64,000 nt of DNA from Christensenella intestinihominis (GCF_001678845.1 NZ_MAIQ01000001.1:457146-521145), one strand, 5' to 3'; shown: positions 8,168 to 17,536, counted from the first letter of the stretch. Translations and numbers: made by a program. Notes: generated from the sequence alone by a model not told the origin.

Positions 8168-11100
8168 TTATGATATTTTTTTCTTTTCCTTGTCTGCCTG
8201 CTGCGCCTTCAGGTTCTCGAATGCGCTGTAGATCATCAGCTTGATCCGGTTAAGCTGGTTCACTTCCGAGGCGCCCGGATCGTAATCCACGGCCACGATG
8301 TTCGCCTGGGGATATTTGTTCCGAATCCCGCGGATCATTCCCTTGCCCACCACATGGTTCGGCAGGCACGCAAACGGCTGGACACAGATGATATTCGGGG
8401 TTCCTTCCTCTATCAGGCTCAGCATTTCGGCTGTCAGGAACCATCCCTCGCCCGTGCAGTTCCCGCAGGAGATCATCTCCTCCGCGTGCTCGGCCAAATG
8501 GCGGATATCCGGATAGGGCTCGTAATATTTGCTCTTCCGAAGCGCCCGCTGGATCGGGTTGCGGAACCAGTTGACCAGCCAGATGCCAAACATAGCCGCC
8601 TTATAAACGCCCTTGGATTTTCCCATTTCTTCATGCTTAAATTTACAGCTGTATAAACTGTATGTGAAAAACTCCATCAATGCGGGCATCACCGCTTCGC
8701 CGCCCTCGTTTTCAATAACGTCGATGGCATGGTTGTTGGCGTCCGGGTGATATTTCACGAGAATTTCCCCCACAATCCCCACCTTGGGCTTCACCTCTCC
8801 GGTGCGCTCGATCGCCTCAAAATCCCTGACCATCTGCTTTGCAGCCTTACGATAGCCAAAATAACGGGTATGCTCCACAATATCCTGTATTTTTTTGACC
8901 CACTTATCAAACAGTTTGTTCGTTTCGCCCTTGTTTTTTTCATACGGGCGCGTCCCAAGCAACAGCTTCTGCAGCAAATCACCCAACGGAATCGCAAGCA
9001 GCAGCCGCATCGCAAGGCCGCCCGTAAAGCGGAACCCGGGGTTTTTCTCGAGGCCTGAGAAATTGATCGACACCACCACCACCTGCGGGAAACCCGCCTC
9101 TTTCAGCGCTTTCCTCAGAAACGCCAGATAGTTGGACGCACGGCAGCCGCCGCCTGTCTGCGTCAGCATAATGACCGTATTGTCCGGGTCGAGCTTTCCC
9201 GTTAAGAATGCATTGACCAACTGTCCCACAACGATAATCGTCGGATAGCATGCGTCATTGTTTACATACTTAAGGCCTACGTCGATATCTTCCTTGGTTA
9301 CCTCGGTCAATACCGTAAAATTATACCCCGTAGGATCAAACGCCTGCTTCAAAAACTGGAACTGGAGCGGCGCCATCTGCGGACAAACGATGGTGCCCTT
9401 CTCACGCATTTCCTTTGTGAAAATACGCCGGTGCCATACGGCGTCCTTACGTTCCTGCTTCGGCTTCCCGGCCTGTTCTTCCTTCTGTTCCTTCAATGCG
9501 GCAATCAGGGAACGGATACGAATTTTTGCCGCCCCGAGGTTGCTGATTTCATCAATTTTAAGCAGCGTATAAATCTTTCCCGCCGCCGTAATAATTTCCT
9601 GCACCTCGTCCGATGTAATGGCGTCCAGCCCGCAGCCGAATGAATTGAGCTGCACCAGCTGTAGGCAGTCATAACGGCCCACCGCCGCCGCCGCTTCATA
9701 CAGCCGCGTATGGAACGCCCATTGGTCCATCACCCGGATCGGGCGCTCAAGGTGTCCCAGATGGGCCACGCTGTCCTCCGTCAATACGGCGAGGCCGTAG
9801 CTCGTGATAAGCGACGGGATTCCGTGGTTGATTTCCGCGTCCACATGGTATGGCCGCCCTGCAAGCACAATACCCGTATTTCCGGTCTCCTCGAGCCATT
9901 TGATCGTTTTCTCGCCCTGCTCCCGCATATCCTGTTTAAAAGCGTCAAGAGCGGCGTACGCAGCTTCTGCGGCCTCCTTGGCCTGCTGCTCCGTAATTCC
10001 GTATTTACCAAATTCCTTCATGATCTTTTGGGGCATGAACTCCGGTTCATCAAGCGCCACGAAGAAATTAATAAACTCAATCCCCTTTTCATGGAGAACG
10101 TCCATATTGTTTTTGATAACCTCCGGATACGAGGTCACGATCGGGCAATTATAGTGGTTGTTCGTATTGTCGAATTCCTTGCGCTCGAAAGGAACGCACG
10201 GATAAAATATCCGTTTTACACCTTTTTCGGCCAGGTTCTCGATATGCCCGTGAATCAGCTTTGCCGGATAGCAAACAGTGTCTGACGAAATCGTTTCCAT
10301 CCCCTTTTGGAACATGGAATGGCTGGACGGATCGGACAGCACAACCCGGAAGCCCAGCTTGGTAAACATCGTATGCCAAAACGGATAATTCTCGTAAATA
10401 TTAAGCGCGCGCGGAATTCCCACCGTTCCGTTGGGCGCTTCCGCCTCGCTGAGGGATTCGTAATCGAAAACACGCTTCAGCTTATAATCAAACAGATTCG
10501 GCATGTCGTTTTTGCGCGCAATGCCGCTTCCCTTTTCGCAGCGGTTCCCCGAAACAAATTTCCGGCCGTCCTCAAAGGTCGTAATCGTAAGCATGCACCT
10601 GTTCTCGCACTTTCCGCACCGCGCGAAGCTTCCCTTATAGGTAAAACGCCCGAGCTCCTCACTGGATATAATCCCGGACCGCTTGCCTTTCATTTCCTTT
10701 TTTGCAAGCAACGCCGCGCCGAACGCGCCCATAAGCTCCGCAATATCCGGCCGGACGACTTCCCGCCCGAGCTCCAGTTCAAAGGAGCGCAAAATCGCGT
10801 CGTTCTTAAAGGTCCCTCCCTGCACGACGATATTTTTGCCAAGGTCCTGGGGGTCCTTGACCTTGATTACCTTATACAGCGCGTTCTTTACAACCGAATA
10901 GGAAAGCCCGGCAGAGATATCCCCCACCGTCGCTCCTTCCTTCTGCGCCTGCTTTACGCGGCTGTTCATGAATACGGTACAGCGTGTTCCGAGATCGACA
11001 GGATTCCGCGCCTTAAGCGCCTCCTGCGCAAATTCCTGAATCGGTATGCCGAGAGAAAACGCAAAGGTCTGCAGGAAACTCCCGCATCCCGAGGAACACG

Positions 11101-12421
11101 CTTCATTCAGCATGATTCCATCTACAACGCCATTCTTAATCCGCAGGCATTTCATGTCCTGCCCGCCGATATCGATGATAAGGTCAACATCCTTGTTAAA
11201 AAATTCCGCCGCCTTATAATGCGCCATTGTCTCAATCTCTCCAAGATCGAGTTTCAGCGCTTCTTTTATGATTGCTTCTCCGTAGCCTGTAACGCACGCG
11301 CCTGCGATATAGGCATTTTGAGGAATTTTAGCGTAAATATCACGTACAATTTCTACCGCGGAATCAAGCGGATTCCCCTCGTTTGAATGGTAGTGGGAAT
11401 ACAGAAGCCTGCTTTGATCGTCAATCAGGACCGCTTTGATCGTCGTACTTCCAGCGTCCATACCCAGATAGCACGCGCCCTCCGCCTCCTTCAGTTCCGC
11501 ACGCACCGCATTCTTTTGTGCATGCCGTTTTTGGAATTCGTCGTATTCCTCCGGGTTTTCAAACAAAGCGCGCAGCCGCCGTGTTTCATGCTCCCCTTCG
11601 CCCGCATTCTCGAGCATCCCGGGAAGCTCGCTGATTTGGAACTCCTTGCCTTCCGCCATCAGCGCCGCGCCGAGCGCAACAAAAAGATGCGAATTTTCCG
11701 GATGGATAATCGCCTCGTCTTTCAAATTCAACGTCTCGATAAACCGGTTGCGCAGCTCCGTTAAATAATGGAGCGGGCCGCCCAGGAACGCAACGTTTCC
11801 ACGAATCGGCCTGCCGCAGGCAAGACCGGATATGGTTTGGTTTACAACCGACTGGAAGATGGAGGCGGCAATATCTTCCTTGGCCGCTCCTTCATTAATC
11901 AGCGGCTGTACGTCTGTTTTCGCAAACACGCCGCAGCGTGCGGCAATCGGGTAAATCGTATCATAGGTCTTTGCAAACTCATTCAGGCCCATCGGGTCTG
12001 TGTTGAGCAGGGTTGCCATCTGGTCGATAAAAGCCCCCGTGCCGCCTGCACAGGTTCCGTTCATCCTCTGTTCGAGCGACGGCTTCATATAAGTAATTTT
12101 TGCGTCTTCTCCCCCAAGCTCCAGAACAACGTCCGCCTGCGGAATATATTTTTGTGTCGCACGTGCGCCCGCAACCACTTCCTGTATAAAGGGAAGCCCT
12201 AAAACCTTGGCAACCGAAAGCCCTCCGGAGCCTGTGATGGCCGAGGTTACCGTATATGAACCGCATTCCTGCGCAATTTCCCTGAACAGATTTAAAAGCT
12301 CGCCCCTGACGTCCGAAAAATGACGCCGATATCTTTCAAACAAGATATTGTCTTTCTCATCGATCAATACGATTTTGATCGTGGTAGAGCCAATATCAAG
12401 CCCCAATTTGTATTCTGCCAT
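8168..12421 (-). CDS. Giant acyl-CoA dehydratase activase / HgdB-like fusion protein
   Basis: A 1,417-residue protein of the BadF/BadG/BcrA/BcrD superfamily. Two ASKHA ATPase modules stand in tandem, beginning LGLDIGSTTIKIVLID (about residue 6) and LGMDAGSTTIKAVLID (about 321). Each has a Cys-Gly turn (CAGGTGAFIDQ; CSSGCGSF) of the kind that holds a bridging [4Fe-4S] cluster in 2-hydroxyacyl-CoA dehydratase activators. After these comes a DUF2229-like region with CGKCENRC and PCVPFER. The C-terminal third resembles the dehydratase/double-cubane subunits (CPQMAPLQF, NDACYPT, GGGCRASNY, CVQPFACLPNHV). The expected role is ATP-driven low-potential electron transfer for a difficult reduction; the substrate is unknown. 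GGGAGGT precedes the ATG at 12421. It is a single-gene unit. Confidence 0.88.
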   Translation of the reverse strand: MAEYKLGLDIGSTTIKIVLIDEKDNILFERYRRHFSDVRGELLNLFREIAQECGSYTVTSAITGSGGLSVAKVLGLPFIQEVVAGARATQKYIPQADVVLELGGEDAKITYMKPSLEQRMNGTCAGGTGAFIDQMATLLNTDPMGLNEFAKTYDTIYPIAARCGVFAKTDVQPLINEGAAKEDIAASIFQSVVNQTISGLACGRPIRGNVAFLGGPLHYLTELRNRFIETLNLKDEAIIHPENSHLFVALGAALMAEGKEFQISELPGMLENAGEGEHETRRLRALFENPEEYDEFQKRHAQKNAVRAELKEAEGACYLGMDAGSTTIKAVLIDDQSRLLYSHYHSNEGNPLDSAVEIVRDIYAKIPQNAYIAGACVTGYGEAIIKEALKLDLGEIETMAHYKAAEFFNKDVDLIIDIGGQDMKCLRIKNGVVDGIMLNEACSSGCGSFLQTFAFSLGIPIQEFAQEALKARNPVDLGTRCTVFMNSRVKQAQKEGATVGDISAGLSYSVVKNALYKVIKVKDPQDLGKNIVVQGGTFKNDAILRSFELELGREVVRPDIAELMGAFGAALLAKKEMKGKRSGIISSEELGRFTYKGSFARCGKCENRCMLTITTFEDGRKFVSGNRCEKGSGIARKNDMPNLFDYKLKRVFDYESLSEAEAPNGTVGIPRALNIYENYPFWHTMFTKLGFRVVLSDPSSHSMFQKGMETISSDTVCYPAKLIHGHIENLAEKGVKRIFYPCVPFERKEFDNTNNHYNCPIVTSYPEVIKNNMDVLHEKGIEFINFFVALDEPEFMPQKIMKEFGKYGITEQQAKEAAEAAYAALDAFKQDMREQGEKTIKWLEETGNTGIVLAGRPYHVDAEINHGIPSLITSYGLAVLTEDSVAHLGHLERPIRVMDQWAFHTRLYEAAAAVGRYDCLQLVQLNSFGCGLDAITSDEVQEIITAAGKIYTLLKIDEISNLGAAKIRIRSLIAALKEQKEEQAGKPKQERKDAVWHRRIFTKEMREKGTIVCPQMAPLQFQFLKQAFDPTGYNFTVLTEVTKEDIDVGLKYVNNDACYPTIIVVGQLVNAFLTGKLDPDNTVIMLTQTGGGCRASNYLAFLRKALKEAGFPQVVVVSINFSGLEKNPGFRFTGGLAMRLLLAIPLGDLLQKLLLGTRPYEKNKGETNKLFDKWVKKIQDIVEHTRYFGYRKAAKQMVRDFEAIERTGEVKPKVGIVGEILVKYHPDANNHAIDVIENEGGEAVMPALMEFFTYSLYSCKFKHEEMGKSKGVYKAAMFGIWLVNWFRNPIQRALRKSKYYEPYPDIRHLAEHAEEMISCGNCTGEGWFLTAEMLSLIEEGTPNIICVQPFACLPNHVVGKGMIRGIRNKYPQANIVAVDYDPGASEVNQLNRIKLMIYSAFENLKAQQADKEKKKIS

Positions 12422-12478
12422 AACTACCTCCCGCTGAGAAGATATTATAGCAAATATATGTGAACTATACAAGAACGC

Positions 12479-12511
12479 AAAAAAAGAACGGACGCTTTTG
12501 CATCCGTTCTT
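12479..12511 (-). terminator. Terminator after the NlpC/P60 gene
   Basis: AAGAACGGA...TCCGTTCTT hairpin; on the minus strand it is followed by seven T. It lies just past the stop at 12531 and upstream of the activase start. Confidence 0.85.
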
Positions 12512-12530
12512 ATCATTGTTCCTGGAACTC

Positions 12531-14015
12531 TTACAGCGGTCTCTTTCCGCAAATAAAGCGGCTCTGGAACCACGAACCCATATTTCTCACAACAATCGCA
12601 TCCTGTCCGGAGGAAGCGTCGACCACCTGGCCGTCGCCAAGGTAAATCGCCACATGTCCTGAAACACACACGATATCGCCGCGCTGCAGGTCATCCCAGC
12701 CCACCGTCGTATAACCGGAACTCGCCCAACCGCCGGACGTCATATAACCAATCCCGTTGCCGCTCTGCTTAAGGGCATAATATACGAACCCGGAGCAGTC
12801 AAATTCGTCGGGGCCTTTCGCACCAAGCGTATAACCTTTTCCGACCTGCGCCAGCGCCACATCGATAAAGGCTTCTACAGAACCCGGGTTAGCCGTATAG
12901 GATGAACCGCCACCGCCGCCTGACGAACCGCCGGAGGAGCTTTCGCCTGACGAACCGCCGCCCTTGTTTCCGCCGCCGGAAGAACCGCCGTTTCCTTTAT
13001 TGCCGGAGGAACTGCTTCCGCTTTCCTTTTTCGGCGCTTCATATTCAAGGGCTTTTTCAGCTTCGCCCGAATAAATCAACTCTTCCGTCATATGGCCGAC
13101 GCTGCCGTCGTCCGTAAGACCGTTCATTCTCTGGAAATACTTCACCGCTTTTTCGGTTTCTTCGCCGAAATAGCCGCTTGTGGTTGAAATCGGATAGCCC
13201 AGCGCCATCAGGCGTTCCTGCATCCGCTCTACATCATAACCCTCCGCGCCCAGCGCCATCGAATATTCCTTTGCCTGGTCAGAGAACAGCAATGCCTGCG
13301 TTTCCGGCCCTGCCGCCCCATCGACTGCAAGTCCATGTTTTCTCTGGAAATATTTGATTGCCTGTGCCGTCTGTGGTCCGTAATAATCCGTCGTTTCATC
13401 GGCGCCCATATAATAGAGGTCCATCAACCTCTGCTGCAGCGCCGGTACGGAAGCATCGTTCATTCCTTCCGTCAGCATAACATATTGGGGAGTCGGCTCC
13501 GGGGTCGGTTCCGGGCTTGGGGTCGGTTCTTCCGCCGTCCCTGCCACTGCCGCGTCCTCTTCGCCCGCCGCCACCGTTGTCTCTTCAACAGCCGCCTGCG
13601 TCGTATCTGTTAATACCGGCTCAGCTTCCGGAGCAGCTACCTCTGCCGGTGCGTTTACATTATATTCTGCAACCTGCACCATTTCCGGTGCCTCGGGCTC
13701 CACCTGTGCGGTGTCTCCGTTTGCGGCCATAACCATAACCGGAACCATAATTGCCACAACCGCAATTGCCACAACCGCCGTAAACCGTTTCTGGTTCACC
13801 CGCCGCGCCGTATACCGCCGCGTCTGGTGCCGTGCCGGCCGCTGCATGGTAATCTTTGCCCGCGTGCTTCCCGCAGACGGGATTGCAGCCTTTCTTGATT
13901 TTCCGTTACTTACATGGATATTGGAAACCGAACTTTTCACCTGAGAAAGCTTGCTTTTCGCCGCACTGAATGCTTTGGAAAAGCCCTCTTTAACATTAGA
14001 TATAATATGATTCAT
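12531..14015 (-). CDS. Cell-wall hydrolase: two PG-binding repeats plus NlpC/P60
   Basis: A 494-residue envelope protein. A basic cytoplasmic N terminus is followed by one membrane segment (about residues 82-98), an acidic Ala/Pro/Glu-rich spacer, and two peptidoglycan_binding_1 repeats. The repeats are marked by YYGPQTAQAIKYFQRKHGL and YFGEETEKAVKYFQRMNGL (about 185-250 and 255-315). A Gly/Ser-rich linker leads to an NlpC/P60 endopeptidase domain with Cys in DEFDCSGFVYYAL and His in SGHVAIYLGDGQV. It would cleave stem-peptide bonds outside the cell. The long cytoplasmic head before the membrane anchor (about 80 Ser/Lys-rich residues) is unusual for this class. It is monocistronic. Confidence 0.92.
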   Translation of the reverse strand: MNHIISNVKEGFSKAFSAAKSKLSQVKSSVSNIHVSNGKSRKAAIPSAGSTRAKITMQRPARHQTRRYTARRVNQKRFTAVVAIAVVAIMVPVMVMAANGDTAQVEPEAPEMVQVAEYNVNAPAEVAAPEAEPVLTDTTQAAVEETTVAAGEEDAAVAGTAEEPTPSPEPTPEPTPQYVMLTEGMNDASVPALQQRLMDLYYMGADETTDYYGPQTAQAIKYFQRKHGLAVDGAAGPETQALLFSDQAKEYSMALGAEGYDVERMQERLMALGYPISTTSGYFGEETEKAVKYFQRMNGLTDDGSVGHMTEELIYSGEAEKALEYEAPKKESGSSSSGNKGNGGSSGGGNKGGGSSGESSSGGSSGGGGGSSYTANPGSVEAFIDVALAQVGKGYTLGAKGPDEFDCSGFVYYALKQSGNGIGYMTSGGWASSGYTTVGWDDLQRGDIVCVSGHVAIYLGDGQVVDASSGQDAIVVRNMGSWFQSRFICGKRPL

Positions 14016-14160
14016 ATTAATCTCCTCTGTTTTTTTAGGAAGTTATAAAGCACCATTTCACCTTATAACTTTGATTATTATACAATGTTCGGGTCGTTTT
14101 GTAAATAGTTTCGTAATAAGTTATTCATATTTTTTTCAAAATTATGCAGTGGAAAACGGG

Positions 14161-14817
14161 CTACGTCCGCCCGATTGGACAGGCCGCCATGCAGATTCCG
14201 CATACGGCTCCCCTGCCGATTCCTTGGTATGTTTTTTTCATATAGGCACTGCACAGCCTTACGTCTATCATTGCTTCAACGGAATCCGCAGCTTCCCATT
14301 TCTTTCCAAAAAGGGCCCCGCTCGGGCACGCCCGCACACACACCCCGCACCCGTTACAGGGATTTTCAACGGCTTCGGCCTGCACAACAGGCATGTTCGT
14401 CATCACCGTCCCGAGACGGACTCCCGCCCCATAACGCCGGGTAACCAGCAAATCGTTCATTCCAATTCCGCCCAGCCCGCAGAGCACCGCCGCCGCTTTG
14501 TGCGGAAAAAGGCCGTGGTAGCCGTCCTCGCTTACGGATTGGGAAGCCGGAATATAGAGCGCGTCATATCCTTCCGCTTTGATCGCCAGCACAAGCGTAT
14601 AGGAGATATGGTCAATATACGCGTTGCAGGTACGGTAATGATGGAAATAAGTTTTCGTCGGGCCCTTTTCCGCCACCTCCTGCACAATTGCCTGCGGCAA
14701 AGGCAGGGCAAACGAAATTACATTAGGCAGCGATTCATACACCCGCAAGCCACGGGGCAATACGCTGCTTCCATATAATGTAACATTCTTTTCCCGAAAA
14801 ATTCCCGCGCAGTCCAA
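14161..14817 (-). CDS. 4Fe-4S dicluster protein, QueG-like
   Basis: A 218-residue protein with a C-terminal two-cluster ferredoxin domain (CNGCGVCVRACPSGALF and, after a gap, CGICMAACPIGRT). Its N-terminal part resembles the epoxyqueuosine reductase (QueG) family but is shorter than true QueG (about 350-380 residues) and lacks the HEAT-repeat tail. It may be a reductase with a cobamide or other cofactor; function unknown. Its stop is 2 bases downstream of the small OadG-like gene's end, so it could be the last gene of the oadB-oadG transcript. Confidence 0.75.
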   Translation of the reverse strand: MDCAGIFREKNVTLYGSSVLPRGLRVYESLPNVISFALPLPQAIVQEVAEKGPTKTYFHHYRTCNAYIDHISYTLVLAIKAEGYDALYIPASQSVSEDGYHGLFPHKAAAVLCGLGGIGMNDLLVTRRYGAGVRLGTVMTNMPVVQAEAVENPCNGCGVCVRACPSGALFGKKWEAADSVEAMIDVRLCSAYMKKTYQGIGRGAVCGICMAACPIGRT

Positions 14818-14819
14818 AC

Positions 14820-14945
14820 CTATTGCTTCTTCCTTTTCGTCACTTTATTTACAATAATAACGGCCACGCAGATCGCGGCAATTACCACAAAGATCGAAAC
14901 CATCCCCTGCCACATAAGCTGGAGGGAACCTGAGATTGCATCCAT
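14820..14945 (-). CDS. Minimal OadG-like subunit (41 residues)
   Basis: A 41-residue single-span membrane protein: a short N terminus, one hydrophobic helix (about residues 11-32) and a basic tail KVTKRKKQ. It ends in TAG at 14820. AAGGAAG lies 6 bases before the ATG at 14945. The gene starts 16 bases after oadB. Position and shape match the gamma subunit of Na+-pumping decarboxylases, which anchors the complex, but it lacks the usual soluble Zn-binding tail of about 40-60 residues. It is either a minimal gamma subunit or an unrelated small partner of OadB. Confidence 0.65.
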   Translation of the reverse strand: MDAISGSLQLMWQGMVSIFVVIAAICVAVIIVNKVTKRKKQ

Positions 14946-14961
14946 AATTTCTTCCTTTCTG

Positions 14962-16098
14962 CTATATCAGCGCCGGAACCAGCCCGAGGATTACGCCGCC
15001 GGCAATCACCGAAGCGATCTGCCCGGAAACATTCGCCCCTACCGCAAACATCAGCAGGTGGTTCTGGTTGTTCGCTTCAAGGCCCATCTTCTGGACGACC
15101 CGCGCGGACATCGGGAACGCCGATATTCCTGCCGCACCGATCATGGGATTGATCTTTTTCCTGCTGAACAGGTTAATGAGCTTTGCAAACAAAACCCCCG
15201 CAATCGTATCGAAGAAGAACGCCACGAGTCCAAGGCACATAATAAAAATCGTCTGCAGGGTAACAAAATTTTCCGCCTTCATCGTGGACGCGATTGTGAT
15301 GCCGAGAAGCAGGGTAATAAGGTTCACCAGCACCTTTTGCGCCGTGTCCGAAAGAGAGTCCAGCACCCCGCATTCCCGCAGCAGGTTGCCAAACATCAGG
15401 AACCCGACAAGCGCAATGGAGGCCGGGGCGACAAGCCCCGCAATCAGCGTCACCACAATCGGGAACAAAATCTTGGCGATCCGCGGGATGTCCTCGCCGT
15501 GATACTCCATTTTGATCGCGCGTTCCTTTTTGCTCGTCACGAGCTTGATCGCAAGCGGCTGTATAATGGGCACAAGGGCCATATACGAATACGCCGCAAC
15601 CGTAATCGCGCCGACGTATTGGCTGCCCAGCACCTGCGATACGAGAATCGAGGTGGGGCCGTCCGCGGCGCCGATAATGCCGATAGAGGCCGCATCCGTA
15701 AGGGAAAAGCCCATTCCCGAGGCGGCAAAGATCGTCGCGAAGATACCAAACTGGGCCGCCGCTCCGAAAAATAACAGCTTGGGGTTCTTAAGCAGGGGGC
15801 CGAAGTCGATCATTGCACCGATTCCAATAAAAAGCAAAAGCGGCATCGCTTCCGATGCTGAAATCCCTACGCTGAACAGCCAATCAATGATTCCGTTTAC
15901 CGGCCCGATTCCCGACATAACCTGGTCGACCGCGCCCGAGAACGGGATATTCACCAGGATGGCGCCAAAGCCCATCGGCAAAAGAAGCGCAGGCTCCAGC
16001 TTTTTAGAAATCGCAAGGAAAATAAGTACGCCCCCCACGGCAAACATAACGATTTGCTGCCATGTGAGCGCGGCAAAACCTTCTACCAAAAATTCCAT
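14962..16098 (-). CDS. oadB: Na+-translocating decarboxylase beta subunit
   Basis: A 378-residue integral membrane carrier of about nine helices. It carries out decarboxylation of carboxybiotin coupled to Na+ export. The family hallmark SIGIIGAADGPTSILVSQVL, which includes the conserved Asp of the Na+/H+ path, lies near residues 138-157; a second signature MIGAAGISAFPMSARVVQ is near the C terminus. The biotin carrier and alpha (carboxyltransferase) subunits are not adjacent, so they must be encoded elsewhere. The substrate (oxaloacetate, methylmalonyl-CoA or glutaconyl-CoA) therefore cannot be assigned from this locus. It leads a short minus-strand operon with the small OadG-like gene. Confidence 0.93.
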   Translation of the reverse strand: MEFLVEGFAALTWQQIVMFAVGGVLIFLAISKKLEPALLLPMGFGAILVNIPFSGAVDQVMSGIGPVNGIIDWLFSVGISASEAMPLLLFIGIGAMIDFGPLLKNPKLLFFGAAAQFGIFATIFAASGMGFSLTDAASIGIIGAADGPTSILVSQVLGSQYVGAITVAAYSYMALVPIIQPLAIKLVTSKKERAIKMEYHGEDIPRIAKILFPIVVTLIAGLVAPASIALVGFLMFGNLLRECGVLDSLSDTAQKVLVNLITLLLGITIASTMKAENFVTLQTIFIMCLGLVAFFFDTIAGVLFAKLINLFSRKKINPMIGAAGISAFPMSARVVQKMGLEANNQNHLLMFAVGANVSGQIASVIAGGVILGLVPALI

Positions 16099-16289
16099 CG
16101 GTTTCTCCTTTATCGTAGTTGTAATTTACTGCATCAATATCCAGAAACAGTATAGCATTGTCCTTTCTTAAAAAGAACATATTTTAGAAAAATTTTAGAC
16201 CTTCCGCACCATCCCGGGAAGCATATTTCTGTTTTCCGGTTCTCCGTTTGTGTTATACTGGTGGAAAACAACCGGAGGTGAATCTGAGA

Positions 16290-16865
16290 ATGAAAGTAAT
16301 CGCTTTTAACGGAAGCCCGCACAAGCGCGGCAATACCTATCACAGCCTGTCGCTCGCCTGTGGCGAACTGAACGCCCGCGGTATCGAAACGGAAATCGTG
16401 CAGGTCGGCGGCAAACCGCTCCGCGGCTGCATCGACTGCGGCCATTGCAAAAACATTCCGGACCGCCGGTGCTCCATCGCCACCGACGAAATGAACGATT
16501 TTATTACAAAGGCGATTGAAGCCGACGGCATCCTCATCGGTTCCCCGGTCTATTTTGCAAACATGACGCCCGAAACGAAATGCCTGATCGACCGTCTCGG
16601 CCGCGTAACCCGCAACAACGGGTTCCTGCTCAAGAACAAACCGGGTGCCGCCGTCGTTGCAGCCCGCCGTTCCGGCGAAACCTTTACCTTTGCTTCCATC
16701 AACTACCTGTTCCAGGCAAGCCAGATGCCCATCGTAACCTCTTCCCACTGGAACTTTATGATGGCAAACGGCCAGGACGACTGGGAACAGGACGCGGAGG
16801 GCCTTGAAACCATGAAACTTCTCGGTGAAAACATGGCGTGGATGCTTAAAAGGCTTGCCGACTGA
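16290..16865 (+). CDS. Iron-sulfur flavoprotein / NADPH-dependent FMN reductase
   Basis: A 191-residue flavodoxin-fold protein. The FMN phosphate loop is FNGSPHKRGNTYHS (residues 6-19). A compact cysteine motif C47-X2-C50-X2-C53-X7-C61 matches the cluster motif of archaeal-type iron-sulfur flavoproteins (C-X2-C-X2-C-X4-7-C). LIGSPVYFANMTPETKCLIDR is the usual second FMN-binding segment. It should shuttle electrons in the cytosol; the partner is unknown. I start at ATG 16290 because GGAGGTGA lies just before it; the frame is open further upstream without a ribosome binding site. It is monocistronic and divergent from oadB. Confidence 0.9.
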   Translation: MKVIAFNGSPHKRGNTYHSLSLACGELNARGIETEIVQVGGKPLRGCIDCGHCKNIPDRRCSIATDEMNDFITKAIEADGILIGSPVYFANMTPETKCLIDRLGRVTRNNGFLLKNKPGAAVVAARRSGETFTFASINYLFQASQMPIVTSSHWNFMMANGQDDWEQDAEGLETMKLLGENMAWMLKRLAD

Positions 16866-16883
16866 ATTTTGGAATCGGCCAAT

Positions 16884-16907
16884 AAAAAAGCGCTTCTGCG
16901 CTTTTTT
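16884..16907. terminator. Bidirectional terminator
   Basis: AAAAAAGCGC-TTCT-GCGCTTTTTT, between the converging flavoprotein and methyltransferase genes. Its right end touches the methyltransferase stop codon. Confidence 0.9.
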
Positions 16908-17536
16908 CATTTTTCCGCTATTGCGCACAGCCATCCGTTTTCTTCATCGGTGTCTACGGTTACTTTCGCAAATCCCGCTCCCAGGAGCATATTTTCCAGT
17001 TCCCCCGGGGTATTGTTGTGCATTTCCAGCGTTTTTACGATGTACTTGTCTTCCTCGCTCTGGTTCTTATGGTTATACATTTCCGCAATGATCGCAAAAA
17101 CGCCTCCATCCTTCATCACCCGGCGCACTTCCCGGAAATCATGGGCCAGGTCCGGCCAGAAATAATAGCTTTCAACCGTCGTGACGATGTCGAACATACC
17201 GTCCCGAAACGGTAAATCGGAAACGCTTCCGTGGATAATTTCCATTTTTCCGCCCGCGATATCCGCCTCGTTCTCACGCCTGGCCACACCGACGGACGTT
17301 TCGGAATAATCAACGCCGAACAGCCTTCCGTTTTTTGCACGCCCGGAAAGGCGTTTAAGCGCTTTTCCCCCTCCGCAGCCAACGTCAAGGATAACCGCAT
17401 CATCCCCCACGTCGATATGCGAAAGCCCCCATGCGGTCAACTCCGCGTGGCTTTCATTCATGCGAAGGATCGTTTGTTCCCCCAAAACTCCTTCCGGCCT
17501 TTTGCAATTGCGTAAAACTTCATCGGGCGTTTTCAT
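16907..17536 (-). CDS. Class I SAM-dependent methyltransferase
   Basis: A 209-residue Rossmann-fold methyltransferase. Motif I VILDVGCGGGKALKRL (about residues 47-62) binds SAM, followed by the acidic loop in LFGVDYSE and a post-motif DIVTTVESYYFWPD. The sequence is of the UbiE/Methyltransf_11 type; the substrate is unknown. The start at 17536 overlaps the typA stop by 4 bases (ATGA), with no separate ribosome binding site, so translation is probably coupled to typA. A longer upstream frame exists but overlaps typA and would add about 66 low-complexity residues; I reject it. Confidence 0.88.
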   Translation of the reverse strand: MKTPDEVLRNCKRPEGVLGEQTILRMNESHAELTAWGLSHIDVGDDAVILDVGCGGGKALKRLSGRAKNGRLFGVDYSETSVGVARRENEADIAGGKMEIIHGSVSDLPFRDGMFDIVTTVESYYFWPDLAHDFREVRRVMKDGGVFAIIAEMYNHKNQSEEDKYIVKTLEMHNNTPGELENMLLGAGFAKVTVDTDEENGWLCAIAEK

